A DNA stretch of 64,000 nt from UBA2040 sp002384725 (GTDB lineage Bacteria > Bacteroidota > Bacteroidia > Flavobacteriales_D > Crocinitomicaceae), in assembly GCA_963926475.1 (NCBI GenBank), contig CAWUXE010000020.1, positions 1 to 64,000 of the forward strand, in the 5' to 3' direction. Every line of letters starts with the position of its first letter. The stretch's first letter is position 1. Below the pieces are notes generated by a model, which did no database searches, had not been told where the DNA came from, and was given only the letters and a program-made list of their open reading frames with translations. A program made the translations under genes and the position numbers. Shown here piece after piece: positions 8,504 through 18,001 of this stretch.

Positions 8504-10105
8504 CTAATTAATTGGAGTTTCAATCTCGTGAGTTGATGCATCCATCTCTACTGCCTCATCATCAATTCCATGCATCATTTTTTTGATAATTGGAGAAAGT
8601 GCTAAAAGCACAACGCCTGATATTATCCCGATATAAAATAGTTTCTCAAATAAAGTTGAATAAGCTGTTTTAGATACTTCTAGATCAATAACGCCCGCTA
8701 CATTGGGAACACTTGCAATATTCGCCAATAGTGAGGCGATATATTCTGACCCTGCTGTTGCTAAGAACCAAACACCCATCATGAAACCAGTTATTTTCAG
8801 AGGTGATAGTTTTGTCACATACGACAATCCAACAGGTGATAAACACAATTCACCCCATGTATGAAAGAGATAAGTAAGTACAATCCAAATCATCGAAACT
8901 TTACCAATTTCCGCAGCGCTGATTCCCATGTAGAGAGCTCCAAAACCACAACCTACAAACAATAAGGCTAAACCAAATTTAACAGCTGCATTCGGATTTC
9001 TCTTACCAAGCTTAACCCATAACCACGCGAATATCGGTGCAAATAAAACAATGAAAATTGCATTCAAGCTTAAGTACCAAGCAGTTGGAATAGGTTTCGC
9101 CATAAAGGAAACTGAACGATCCATAGCCCTTTCAGCAAAAAGGTTCATTGAGGTATACGCTTGTTCAAAAAGTGCCCAGAAAAAGACAGAGAAGAGTATT
9201 AATATAGTCAATGCAATCAATCGGTTTCGCTCAATCTTTGTAGATTTTGTAGCCGCGTACCATACAATATAAATTAATGAACCTGCTCCTGCCACCATTA
9301 ACAATCCTTCTACAACGCTGTGTCTTTGAACCATTTGCCAAATTACCAAGAGGCTCAAAATAGAAATTCCGTAAATTATTTTTTCCGTGTTCAACCCAAG
9401 AAAAACTGGTTTAGCAAGTGCTTCAGGATCCTTTGGTTCCCCTTTGCCCATGAAATATTTTTTACCCCAAACAAAAGTAGCTAGTCCTAAAATCATACCT
9501 ATTCCAGCTGCTCCAAAACCGTAACCCCATCCCCAATTTTCACCGAGATAACCACAAATAAAAGTCGCCGCAGCAGAACCAATATTAATTCCCATATAAA
9601 ATATGGTGAATCCGGAATCTCTTCTGACATCACCTTTTTTATACAACTCACCAACAATAGAGGAAATATTCGCTTTTAAGAAGCCAACTCCTAAAATGAT
9701 CAATGATAATGAAAAATAGAAAAATTGTAATGCACTTTCATCCCTTTGAATAGTACCATCAGCCATTAGTTTGGCGGACTCACCTTCGTAGGCCATTCCA
9801 ATATGACCAAGAACCAACATAATGGCGCCGAAGGTTACTGCTTTACGAAAACCCAAGTATTTATCTGCCAGATACCCCCCAAAAACAGGTAAGGCATATA
9901 CTAGTGCCGCATAACTTCCAACCAATAGATTTCCTGCATCATCTGAAAACAGGTGATATTTTACTAGATAAAATATCAATAACGCCTTCATTCCATAGAA
10001 AGAAAAACGTTCCCACATCTCCGTGAAAAACAGAACATAAAGTCCTACTGGGTGTCCAAATAATTCCTTTTGAGTTTCTGAAGGCAATGCAGTCTGATTC
10101 GACAT
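8504..10105 (-). CDS. POT family proton-coupled peptide transporter (paralogue)
   Basis: A 533-residue MFS peptide transporter. It carries EMWERFSFYGMKALLIFYL near the N-terminus and the POT signature IFYMGINIGSAAATF near residue 170. It differs from its neighbour mainly in the loop lengths and C-terminal tail (acidic, DDEAVEMDAS). It is the first gene of the pair. The two may differ in peptide preference. With the divergent M1 aminopeptidase lipoprotein, the region looks suited to use of external peptides. The link is inferred from location and family. Confidence 0.95.
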   Translation of the reverse strand: MSNQTALPSETQKELFGHPVGLYVLFFTEMWERFSFYGMKALLIFYLVKYHLFSDDAGNLLVGSYAALVYALPVFGGYLADKYLGFRKAVTFGAIMLVLGHIGMAYEGESAKLMADGTIQRDESALQFFYFSLSLIILGVGFLKANISSIVGELYKKGDVRRDSGFTIFYMGINIGSAAATFICGYLGENWGWGYGFGAAGIGMILGLATFVWGKKYFMGKGEPKDPEALAKPVFLGLNTEKIIYGISILSLLVIWQMVQRHSVVEGLLMVAGAGSLIYIVWYAATKSTKIERNRLIALTILILFSVFFWALFEQAYTSMNLFAERAMDRSVSFMAKPIPTAWYLSLNAIFIVLFAPIFAWLWVKLGKRNPNAAVKFGLALLFVGCGFGALYMGISAAEIGKVSMIWIVLTYLFHTWGELCLSPVGLSYVTKLSPLKITGFMMGVWFLATAGSEYIASLLANIASVPNVAGVIDLEVSKTAYSTLFEKLFYIGIISGVVLLALSPIIKKMMHGIDDEAVEMDASTHEIETPIN

Positions 10106-10471
10106 ATCGATGTTTATAGTTTTTTAACGACCCGAAAATAGAAATTATATTTGAATTACTCCACTTTTCAAGCGATTTGTATTCTCCTTATTTTTCAGCC
10201 CTTCGACGATATTTAGGGCGCAATTTCATAGTTTTTCTGCTCAATTCTTTTTTCAATTAAATTCTATATTCTGCATCAATGAAAAACCAAAAAGAAATCA
10301 AACGAAGTCATTGAAAAGCCATAAAATCATTGCCAAAGAGGAGCTTACACCATTTTAAAACCTCAATTTTTCGCTTTGAATAATTCACCATCAATAGAAT
10401 TAACGATTCTTAATATCCAAACCCAAAAGCGTATGGTACATTTTATTATCTTTACTTTTTCGCGATTAAAC
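10106..10471. other. Divergent intergenic region, 366 bases
   Basis: This AT-rich stretch separates the POT pair (leftward) from the aminopeptidase gene (rightward). A -7-like box tatcttta lies at 10448-10455, shortly before the chosen aminopeptidase start at 10472. Only very short open frames occur. No RNA gene or clear terminator was seen. Confidence 0.5.
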
Positions 10472-12439
10472 ATGAAGATTAAATTTTTAAAGTCTATTTT
10501 TTTTAAACCTCAATTTCTGCTTATCATATTGGTTGCGGTATTTTCCAGTTGTGAGGACCCAGCGCCCAAACCTGACGAAAACAAAAAGCCTGAAACGACA
10601 AAAGTTGAACCATCCAATTCGCATTCATACGCAAACATTGACGAAATACGAACGAAGCATTTGCATTTGGAAATGGATGTCAACTTTGAAAACCAAACTA
10701 TATACGGTGTTGCTCGACATCAAATGGTGAACAAAGGGACGGAAATCGCTATTTTTGATGTTAAGAATCTTGCTATCCAAAAAGTGACTTTGGGTGAAAC
10801 GGAGGAAGTTGAAACGACTTATGTTCTAGGCGAAAATGATTCACTTTTGGGTCAACCGTTATCTGTGACAGTTGATTCGAACACAACTTTCGTTAATATT
10901 TATTATCAAACCACGGAAAAATGCGAGGCCTTGGATTGGCTAGAGCCGAAACATACTTCGGGTAAAAAATATCCTTTCTTATATTCTCAAGGACAAGCTA
11001 TTTTAACTCGATCGTGGATTCCAGTGCAAGGCACACCGTCCAATCGAATCACCTATTCAGCTGATGTGAAAGTTCCCAGAGAACTGATGGCATTGATGAG
11101 CGCGACGAATCCTCGTGAATTAGACTCGTTAGGCGAATATCATTTTGAAATGACGCAAGCGATTCCTTGTTATCTTATTGCCCTTGCCGTTGGAGATTTG
11201 CGTTATGTGGATTTGAACGAAAACTGCGGAGTTTATGCAGAACCTGAAATGATTGATACGTGCGCAAAGGAATTTGAGGATCTTCCGACGATGAAATTGA
11301 CCGCTGAAAAGCTTTTCGGTAAATACCAATGGGAACAATATGATGTTATCGTACTTCCTTACTCCTTCCCATTCGGTGGTATGGAGAATCCACGTTTGAC
11401 TTTCGCGAACCCGACTTTGATTGCGGGCGATAAAAGTTTGGTTTCAGTTATCGCGCATGAACTGGCGCATTCCTGGTCTGGAAATTTAGTCACGAATTCT
11501 GACTGGGATGATTTTTGGCTCAACGAAGGATTTACGGTGTACATCGAAAATCGCATCATGGAGGAATTGGAAGGGAAAGAGGTCGCGGACATGCTGTCCT
11601 TAATTGAGTTTCAGGAATTGGAATCCGAAATAGAAGTGATTTCTGCTGGAGCGCACCCAGAGGATACGAAATTAAAACTTTCTCTAGCTGGGCGAAGCCC
11701 GGATGATGGAATGACTTCTGTTGCCTATGTAAAAGGAGCGTATTTCTTAAAAACCATAGAGAAAAGAGTTGGTCGCGCCAATTTTGATGTATTCTTGAAG
11801 CGTTATTTCCGCGAGTTTGCTTTTCAAACCATCACAACAGAACAATTTGAGAAATTCTTGAATGAACGCCTACTCAATCCTATGCGTATCCGTTTCAATA
11901 CAAAAGAATGGTTATACGAAGAGGGATTGCCAAAAAACTGTGTGAAGGTTCAGTCAAAGCGATTTGACATGATCCAACAATACGTGGATTTGGTCGTTGA
12001 TGGAAAAAATATCTTCAATCGAAATTATGTCGATGGCAAAAAACTACAAGTAAAATCGAGAGACCAATTTATTACGCAAGAATGGTTGGCATTTATTAGA
12101 GCGTTACCTGATTCGTTGCCACTTCAAACTTATCGCAATCTAGACGCCAGAATGAATTTCAAGAATTGTGGAAATGCCGAAATTATGTTCGAATGGTACA
12201 TGAAAAACATCGACGCTGGAAACGACAAAGTGTATCCGCAAATGAAACGCTTTTTAACCAAAGTTGGTCGACGAAAATTCGTTGAACCATTGTTCGAAAA
12301 ACTAAATGAAACGGAGATCAATCGCGCTTGGGCGAATAGGCATTATGCAGATATCCGTGATAATTATCATTTTGTGACAAGAAATACGGTAGATGGAATT
12401 TTGAAATTGAAGCCAGCTGTAAAAACAAGTTCAAAATAA
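10472..12439 (+). CDS. M1 family metallopeptidase, lipoprotein (leukotriene A4 hydrolase-like)
   Basis: A zinc aminopeptidase of about 655 residues. The chosen start at 10472 gives a lipoprotein signal with lipobox FSSC; the frame also stays open upstream to 10376, but that adds a non-signal stretch. Key motifs are the exopeptidase GGMENP, zinc site HELAHSW (His329, His333) and the third ligand Glu352 in NEGFT, the normal M1 spacing. The C-terminal helical domain is like LTA4 hydrolase/aminopeptidase B. It probably trims N-terminal residues from peptides outside the inner membrane. It is divergent from two peptide transporters, suggesting cooperation in peptide use. Confidence 0.93.
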   Translation: MKIKFLKSIFFKPQFLLIILVAVFSSCEDPAPKPDENKKPETTKVEPSNSHSYANIDEIRTKHLHLEMDVNFENQTIYGVARHQMVNKGTEIAIFDVKNLAIQKVTLGETEEVETTYVLGENDSLLGQPLSVTVDSNTTFVNIYYQTTEKCEALDWLEPKHTSGKKYPFLYSQGQAILTRSWIPVQGTPSNRITYSADVKVPRELMALMSATNPRELDSLGEYHFEMTQAIPCYLIALAVGDLRYVDLNENCGVYAEPEMIDTCAKEFEDLPTMKLTAEKLFGKYQWEQYDVIVLPYSFPFGGMENPRLTFANPTLIAGDKSLVSVIAHELAHSWSGNLVTNSDWDDFWLNEGFTVYIENRIMEELEGKEVADMLSLIEFQELESEIEVISAGAHPEDTKLKLSLAGRSPDDGMTSVAYVKGAYFLKTIEKRVGRANFDVFLKRYFREFAFQTITTEQFEKFLNERLLNPMRIRFNTKEWLYEEGLPKNCVKVQSKRFDMIQQYVDLVVDGKNIFNRNYVDGKKLQVKSRDQFITQEWLAFIRALPDSLPLQTYRNLDARMNFKNCGNAEIMFEWYMKNIDAGNDKVYPQMKRFLTKVGRRKFVEPLFEKLNETEINRAWANRHYADIRDNYHFVTRNTVDGILKLKPAVKTSSK

Positions 12440-12545
12440 GCCAGCTAAAGTTACAAGAACTTCAGTACGAAATAAGCCACTAAGCCGACCGTCAAGCAGC
12501 GATTTACCAATCAGTTAACGAGCAATCAGCCAATTCGTTATCTAA

Positions 12546-15173
12546 CTAATTCAATTCCGCTAATTTCTCTTCTAGAATAGCAATCTTACCCAAAGCATCT
12601 GCTTCTTTCTTTTTCTCAATTGCCACCACTTGCTCAGGCGCACCTGCGATGAATTTTTCATTCTTCAACTTGTTGTGAACGCTTTTCAAAAACCCTTTGG
12701 TATAATCTAACTCTTCAGAAAGTTTAGCTATCTCCGCATCAACATCAATCGCATCTCCAAAAGGAATGTAAAACTCATTTCCTCCGGCGATAAAACCGTT
12801 TGCTTGTGCTACTTTTTCGGTAACATACTCCAATGAAGATAAATTCCCCATTTTAGAAATCACACTGTCCATTGATTTGTCAATTTCGCCATTCGTTTTC
12901 ACGAAAAGTTTCATTTTCACTTTGTTGGCAATGTTATTTTTCTTGCGGATATTTCGAATATTTGTAATTACCTCAACAGCTCCTTCAAATGATTTCAAAA
13001 TAGACGAATCCACTTTTTTCACTTTCGGCCATTCAGCAACGATAATGTCTTCGCCGTCTTTTCTATCTCTGATTAAGTGCCACAATTCTTCGGCAATGAA
13101 AGGTGTAAAGGGTTGCGCTAACTTTAATAATTCTTCAAAGAAAACCTTCGTTTGACCTAGAGTTTTAGTATCAATTGGTTGTTTGTAACCTGGCTTGATA
13201 ATCTCCAAATACCAAGAACAAAAATCATCCCAAACCAATTTGTAGATTGCCATCAAAGCTTCTGAAATCTTGAACTTATCGAACAGATTATTGATTTGAA
13301 CCAGAGTTTCGTTGAATTTCACATCAAACCATTCAACCGCTATTTTCGACGATTCAGGCTGAGGCAAATCTTTCGACTGCCATGAATCTAGCAAACGATA
13401 GGCATTCCAAACTTTATTAGTGAAATTTCTTCCTTGTTCGCACTGTGAAGTATCAAAAGGCAGGTCATTTCCAGCAGGAGAAGAAATCAATACACCCATA
13501 CGAACACCATCGGCTCCATATCGGCCGATTAATTCAATTGGATCCGGTGAATTCCCAAGAGATTTAGACATTTTACGGCCCAATTTATCACGAACAATCC
13601 CTGTGTAATAGACATTTTTGAAGGGTAATTCACCCAAATATTCATATCCCGCCATGATCATTCGCGCTACCCAAAAGAACATAATCTCAGGAGCTGTTAC
13701 CAAATCATTTGTTGGATAATAATATTGTATTTCTTTATTTTTAGGATCCGTCAAACCATTAAAAACCGAAATCGGCCACAACCAGCTAGAGAACCAGGTA
13801 TCCAAAACATCTTCGTCCTGTTTCAGTTCCGTAATCGCAATATTGCGACCACATTTATGCGAAGCGATTTTAGCTGCTTCCTCGATTGATTTTGCAATAA
13901 CATAATCGTCTTCACCTTCTCCGTAATAGTACGCAGGAATTTGATGTCCCCACCACAATTGACGAGAAATACACCAATCTTTTACATTGTCCAACCAGTG
14001 GCGGTAGGTATTCTTGAATTTCTCTGGATGAAACTGAATATTTCCATTCATCACATTTTCCAAAGCTGGAGCCGCCAATTCTTTCATGGCAACAAACCAT
14101 TGCAAAGACAAACGTGGTTCGATAACAGCATCTGTTCGTTCTGAAAAGCCAACTTTGTTGATATGGTCTTCGGTTTTTACCAAATATCCCTTATCGTACA
14201 ATTCTTTTTCGATAGCTTTTTTCACTTCAAAACGGTCCATTCCCTCATAATGAGCTCCTTCGGCATTCAAAGTTCCGTTCGCATTGAAAATATCGATGGT
14301 TTCTAAGTCGTGCTTTTTTCCTAACTCATAATCGCTCGTATCATGAGCTGGAGTAACTTTCAAACAACCCGTTCCAAATGCAGGATCAACATATTCATCC
14401 AAAATAATCGGGATACTTCGGTTCACGATTGGAACAATTGCTGTTTTACCATGCAAATGTTTGAATCTGGAATCTTCTGGGTGAATACAAATTGCACTAT
14501 CACCCAAAATAGTTTCGGGACGAGTTGTTGCAATTGTCAACCATTCATCTTCAGTTCCTACTACTTTATAGCGAACATAAAACAATTTCGAATTAACTTC
14601 TTTGTAGTTTACCTCTTCGTCAGATACGGCAGTCAAAGCTTCAGGATCCCAATTCACCATTCGAACCGAACGATAAATCTTTCCTTTTTTGTGTAAATCC
14701 ATGAAAACGTTGATTACACTTTCCGAGTAGAGTTTATCCATCGTGAAATGTGTACGCTCCCAATCACAAGACGCACCCAATTTTTTCAATTGTTCCAAGA
14801 TGATTCCACCGTGCTTGTCCTTCCATTCAAAAGCATGTGACAAGAATTCTTCTCTCGATAAATCGGACTTTTTAATTCCCTCTTTGCGCAGTTTTTGAAC
14901 TACTTTTGCTTCGGTAGCAATGGAGGCGTGATCCGTTCCAGGAACCCAACAAGCGTTCTTTCCTAACATACGCGCACGACGAACCAATACATCTTGAATC
15001 GTATTGTTTAACATGTGTCCCATGTGTAAAACGCCCGTTACATTTGGCGGAGGAATGACGACGGTATAAGCTTCTCTTTCATCCGGTTCTGAATGAAAAT
15101 AGCCCTTCTGCATCCAATGTGCATACCATTTTTCCTCTGCCTTAAGCGGCTCGTACGTTTTAGGAATCTCCAT
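12546..15173 (-). CDS. valS: Valyl-tRNA synthetase
   Basis: An 875-residue class I synthetase that charges tRNA-Val. The HIGH motif appears as HMGHM in PPPNVTGVLHMGHMLNNT and the KMSKS loop as KMSKSLGNSPDP. An editing domain, an anticodon-binding domain, and a C-terminal coiled coil (DVDAEIAKLSEELDY to end) complete the usual order. The ATG at 15173-15171 is chosen: the frame is open to a TTG at 15197, but that codon lies inside a probable -7 box (15195-15202). The gene is convergent with the aminopeptidase and ends about 100 bases from it. Confidence 0.97.
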   Translation of the reverse strand: MEIPKTYEPLKAEEKWYAHWMQKGYFHSEPDEREAYTVVIPPPNVTGVLHMGHMLNNTIQDVLVRRARMLGKNACWVPGTDHASIATEAKVVQKLRKEGIKKSDLSREEFLSHAFEWKDKHGGIILEQLKKLGASCDWERTHFTMDKLYSESVINVFMDLHKKGKIYRSVRMVNWDPEALTAVSDEEVNYKEVNSKLFYVRYKVVGTEDEWLTIATTRPETILGDSAICIHPEDSRFKHLHGKTAIVPIVNRSIPIILDEYVDPAFGTGCLKVTPAHDTSDYELGKKHDLETIDIFNANGTLNAEGAHYEGMDRFEVKKAIEKELYDKGYLVKTEDHINKVGFSERTDAVIEPRLSLQWFVAMKELAAPALENVMNGNIQFHPEKFKNTYRHWLDNVKDWCISRQLWWGHQIPAYYYGEGEDDYVIAKSIEEAAKIASHKCGRNIAITELKQDEDVLDTWFSSWLWPISVFNGLTDPKNKEIQYYYPTNDLVTAPEIMFFWVARMIMAGYEYLGELPFKNVYYTGIVRDKLGRKMSKSLGNSPDPIELIGRYGADGVRMGVLISSPAGNDLPFDTSQCEQGRNFTNKVWNAYRLLDSWQSKDLPQPESSKIAVEWFDVKFNETLVQINNLFDKFKISEALMAIYKLVWDDFCSWYLEIIKPGYKQPIDTKTLGQTKVFFEELLKLAQPFTPFIAEELWHLIRDRKDGEDIIVAEWPKVKKVDSSILKSFEGAVEVITNIRNIRKKNNIANKVKMKLFVKTNGEIDKSMDSVISKMGNLSSLEYVTEKVAQANGFIAGGNEFYIPFGDAIDVDAEIAKLSEELDYTKGFLKSVHNKLKNEKFIAGAPEQVVAIEKKKEADALGKIAILEEKLAELN

Positions 15174-15194
15174 GTTTTGCTTAAAATTAAGCGA

Positions 15195-15202
15195 CAAAGG
15201 TA
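15195..15202 (-). promoter_or_regulatory. Probable -7 box of valS
   Basis: On the minus strand this reads TACCTTTG, matching the Bacteroidota -7 consensus TAnnTTTG, 21 bases before the valS ATG. No clear -33 TTG was found at normal distance, so confidence is moderate. Confidence 0.45.
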
Positions 15203-15339
15203 GTGAAAATGGAGGTGATTTTTAGCCACGAATTACACTAATTTTCACGAATACGTGGTGATCTTTTGTTGTGTCAAATAGATGTTCAACTCTTTCCACT
15301 CTGGAATTCTTCTTAAATTTAGCATTCAAATATTCCATC

Positions 15340-16968
15340 ATGTATAAATACTTACTTATTCCTTTCTCTATAATAATACTATCAGGCTGTATGAAAGGCC
15401 AAAAGGCTGATTTAGTCATTCACAATGCGATTATTCATATCATGGATGAGAATGAAACTCAATATGAAGCGATTGCAATTAAGGATGGTAAAATATTGGA
15501 AGTTGGTCCTGAACGGCAAATATTAAACAAATATTCGTCAGACGAAACGATAGATGCTGAAGGGAAAGAAATGTATCCAGGTTTTACAGATGCGCATGGA
15601 CATTTGATGCCCTATGCAGATATGAAATTGGGCGCCAATTTGTTTGGTTGTCGAACACTCGAAGAACTATTAGTAAGAACAGAGAAATATGCAGACAAAT
15701 CGAATCGAAAATTTATAGTTGGACATGGTTGGGACCAATCCATGTGGGGTGGTGACATCTTGCCCACCAATGAGAAACTGAATGAATTATTTCCAAACAC
15801 ACCTGTTTGTCTATATAGAGTTGATGGTCATGCCGTTTTGGTCAACCAAGCTGCTCTAGACAAAGCAAAAATTACAAATAAGTCGATAATTCCTGGAGGA
15901 CAAGTCACCGTTGAAAATAGAGTGTGCACTGGCCTACTGCTGGACAATGCAATGGATTCTATGTCGGCAGTAATACCGGCATATCCCGAAAAAAATAGGA
16001 TCAATGCTCTAATGGAAATTCAGGAGGAACTTTTTCAATATGGTATAACAAGTGTTCATGATGCCGGAATTGCCAACAAAGACCTTCCCCTTTTCAAAAA
16101 GGTGGCGGAATCGAAGGAACTGAAATTAAATGTGTACGGAATGCTCCGCAATTCAGCCGAAAACAGAACCTTTGTTGAGAAAAATGGTAAAGTAAATTGG
16201 GGGAATTTTTACATCTCGAGCTTCAAAATGTTTGCAGATGGCGCTTTGGGGTCTCGAGGAGCCTTGTTGAAGAAACCGTATTCGGATGCGCATAATCATT
16301 TGGGAATCCAAACGACAACCCCCGAAGACATGAACAACCTTGCCCATTTTTGCTTGAAGCATGGATACCAATTAAACACACATGCCATCGGCGATTCCTC
16401 AAATGCTATATTATTAAACTTGTATGAAAAAGCATATGCGGTGAACCAAGATCACCGATGGAGAATTGAGCATGCCCAAGTTGTTGATCCAGCGGATTTT
16501 GAATTGTTTCGAAAATATAACGTATTGCCTTCGGTTCAACCGACACATGCAATAAGCGATATGCGTTGGGTTGAAAATCGTCTGGGTAAAGACAGAATGC
16601 AAGGTGCTTACGCATATCAATCAATTCTAAAGGAAACCGGAATAATTGCAATAGGTACCGACTTTCCATTTGATCGTTTAAATCCTTTCTTGACCATTTT
16701 TGCAGCAACACAGCGGAAAAACACAGACAATCAGCCGAGCGGCGGATTTCGACTGGAGGATGGCCTTTCCTTAATGGATTGTATTAGAGGAATGACGATA
16801 TGGGCAGCCATTGCTTCATTTCAAGAGAAGTATTCAGGAACATTAGAAAAAGGGAAAGAAGCGAATTTGATCTTAGTGGAACGCCCTTTAAATTCGGGTA
16901 GAAGCTTTAGAGAGAATTTCTCTATGCTAACTGTTATCAAGGGCGAAATCGTTTACCGAATAGACTAG
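15340..16968 (+). CDS. Amidohydrolase family lipoprotein (YtcJ-like)
   Basis: A 542-residue protein. The start at 15340 gives a signal peptide with lipobox LSGC. The mature part is an amidohydrolase of the YtcJ-like group: metal-binding HGH in FTDAHGHLMPY, then QLNTHAIGD, WRIEHAQVV and GTDFPFD, the last supplying the catalytic Asp. These enzymes hydrolyse amide or related bonds using metal in a TIM barrel; the substrate is unknown. Lipidation suggests it acts in the periplasm or outside. It stands alone between divergent valS and convergent porP. Confidence 0.9.
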   Translation: MYKYLLIPFSIIILSGCMKGQKADLVIHNAIIHIMDENETQYEAIAIKDGKILEVGPERQILNKYSSDETIDAEGKEMYPGFTDAHGHLMPYADMKLGANLFGCRTLEELLVRTEKYADKSNRKFIVGHGWDQSMWGGDILPTNEKLNELFPNTPVCLYRVDGHAVLVNQAALDKAKITNKSIIPGGQVTVENRVCTGLLLDNAMDSMSAVIPAYPEKNRINALMEIQEELFQYGITSVHDAGIANKDLPLFKKVAESKELKLNVYGMLRNSAENRTFVEKNGKVNWGNFYISSFKMFADGALGSRGALLKKPYSDAHNHLGIQTTTPEDMNNLAHFCLKHGYQLNTHAIGDSSNAILLNLYEKAYAVNQDHRWRIEHAQVVDPADFELFRKYNVLPSVQPTHAISDMRWVENRLGKDRMQGAYAYQSILKETGIIAIGTDFPFDRLNPFLTIFAATQRKNTDNQPSGGFRLEDGLSLMDCIRGMTIWAAIASFQEKYSGTLEKGKEANLILVERPLNSGRSFRENFSMLTVIKGEIVYRID

Positions 16969-16982
16969 CATAGCTTTAAACG

Positions 16983-17017
16983 AAAAACACCCATCTCGAT
17001 AATTCGAAACGGGTGTT
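16983..17017 (-). terminator. Terminator after the PorP/SprF gene
   Basis: A 7-base-pair stem (aacaccc 16986-16992 with gggtgtt 17011-17017) followed on the minus strand by T residues (A run 16983-16987). It lies between two convergent genes and may serve both. Confidence 0.7.
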
Positions 17018-17039
17018 CAATATAGTTTTTAAATCTTGA

Positions 17040-17996
17040 CTAAAAAGTCGGACAAGATATCGTTCTAAATTTCTTAGACTTCTTGCGACACTGCACCAAG
17101 TACTGCATTGAAATCTCATGCGATCCTGCTGAAATACCGTTGTTCAACCTAGACACAGTTAAGTCATAGCTATATCCTAGACGAAAAGTCGTTGTTTGCA
17201 CGCCCAAAGTCAAAATGAACGCATCTTTATTTCTAAAGTAAGCTCCTGCTGTAAATTGACTGTATTTCACATACGCTCCAATATTCAATTGTTGAAATCC
17301 TTGCTGGTAAGAATACAAAACACTTGGCATGATAGTCGTTACGTTGGAGTATTTTGAACTACCACCTAAAGCAATATTTGCTGAAGCGTGCGCCGTAAAT
17401 CGCATTGGTAATTTAGACTCACCAACAATTAATGACTCATTTGGGCGATTCAAGTGATTCGCTGCAAAACCGATGTTGAAGTTCTTATTATAAACCACAG
17501 CTCCAGCTGAAGCATCGAAAAACCCTTTTGAACCTCCACGAGGCACATCATTTGTAGAATAGATAAAACCTCTTCTAGGGTCAATCATATCACCAAACGT
17601 CAATTTATCCCAATCCAGAAATTTTTGAGTGTATGCCGCTTTTGCTCCCAAAAGCCCTGTCCATTTTCTTCCCAAACGTAAGTGGTAAGAATAAACAAGA
17701 CCCAAAGTTGTAGTATTCAAAGTTTTTGCCTGTACATCATTGGTTAGAATAACGCCAAAACCACCTGAAATATTATCAAAATACTGGTCATATGCAGCTG
17801 CATAACTAACGTAGTTACCACTTAAAGCAGGCCATTGATTTCTGTAATTTGCAGCAAATCTTGCGCAACCGTTAGTTCCCGCAAAAGCTGGATTTAAATA
17901 GAGGGGGTTAGCGTAAAACTGGGTGAATTCCAAGTCTTGCGCTGACGCCGTCAACGATGTGCAAACAAACACGGCAGAAAAAAGTAATTTTCTCAT
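17040..17996 (-). CDS. PorP/SprF family type IX secretion system membrane protein
   Basis: A 318-residue outer-membrane protein with a signal peptide (about residues 1-19, ending ASAQ). The mature start FTQFYANPLYLNPAFAGT is the hallmark of PorP/SprF, followed by repeated amphipathic strands and a LDWDKLTFGDMID stretch common to the family. PorP/SprF proteins are outer-membrane partners of type IX secretion or gliding adhesins; many paralogues occur per genome, often paired with a secreted adhesin. Here the partner upstream is not an adhesin but a sigma/anti-sigma pair, 5 bases away, which is unusual. The last residues contain two Cys (RTISCPTF and VQCRKK). Confidence 0.92.
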   Translation of the reverse strand: MRKLLFSAVFVCTSLTASAQDLEFTQFYANPLYLNPAFAGTNGCARFAANYRNQWPALSGNYVSYAAAYDQYFDNISGGFGVILTNDVQAKTLNTTTLGLVYSYHLRLGRKWTGLLGAKAAYTQKFLDWDKLTFGDMIDPRRGFIYSTNDVPRGGSKGFFDASAGAVVYNKNFNIGFAANHLNRPNESLIVGESKLPMRFTAHASANIALGGSSKYSNVTTIMPSVLYSYQQGFQQLNIGAYVKYSQFTAGAYFRNKDAFILTLGVQTTTFRLGYSYDLTVSRLNNGISAGSHEISMQYLVQCRKKSKKFRTISCPTF

Positions 17997-18001
17997 TTTT
18001 A

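Noticed and set aside
14343..14696. Plus-strand 117-codon frame opposite valS
   Set aside because: Antisense to the valS editing domain, no family match.
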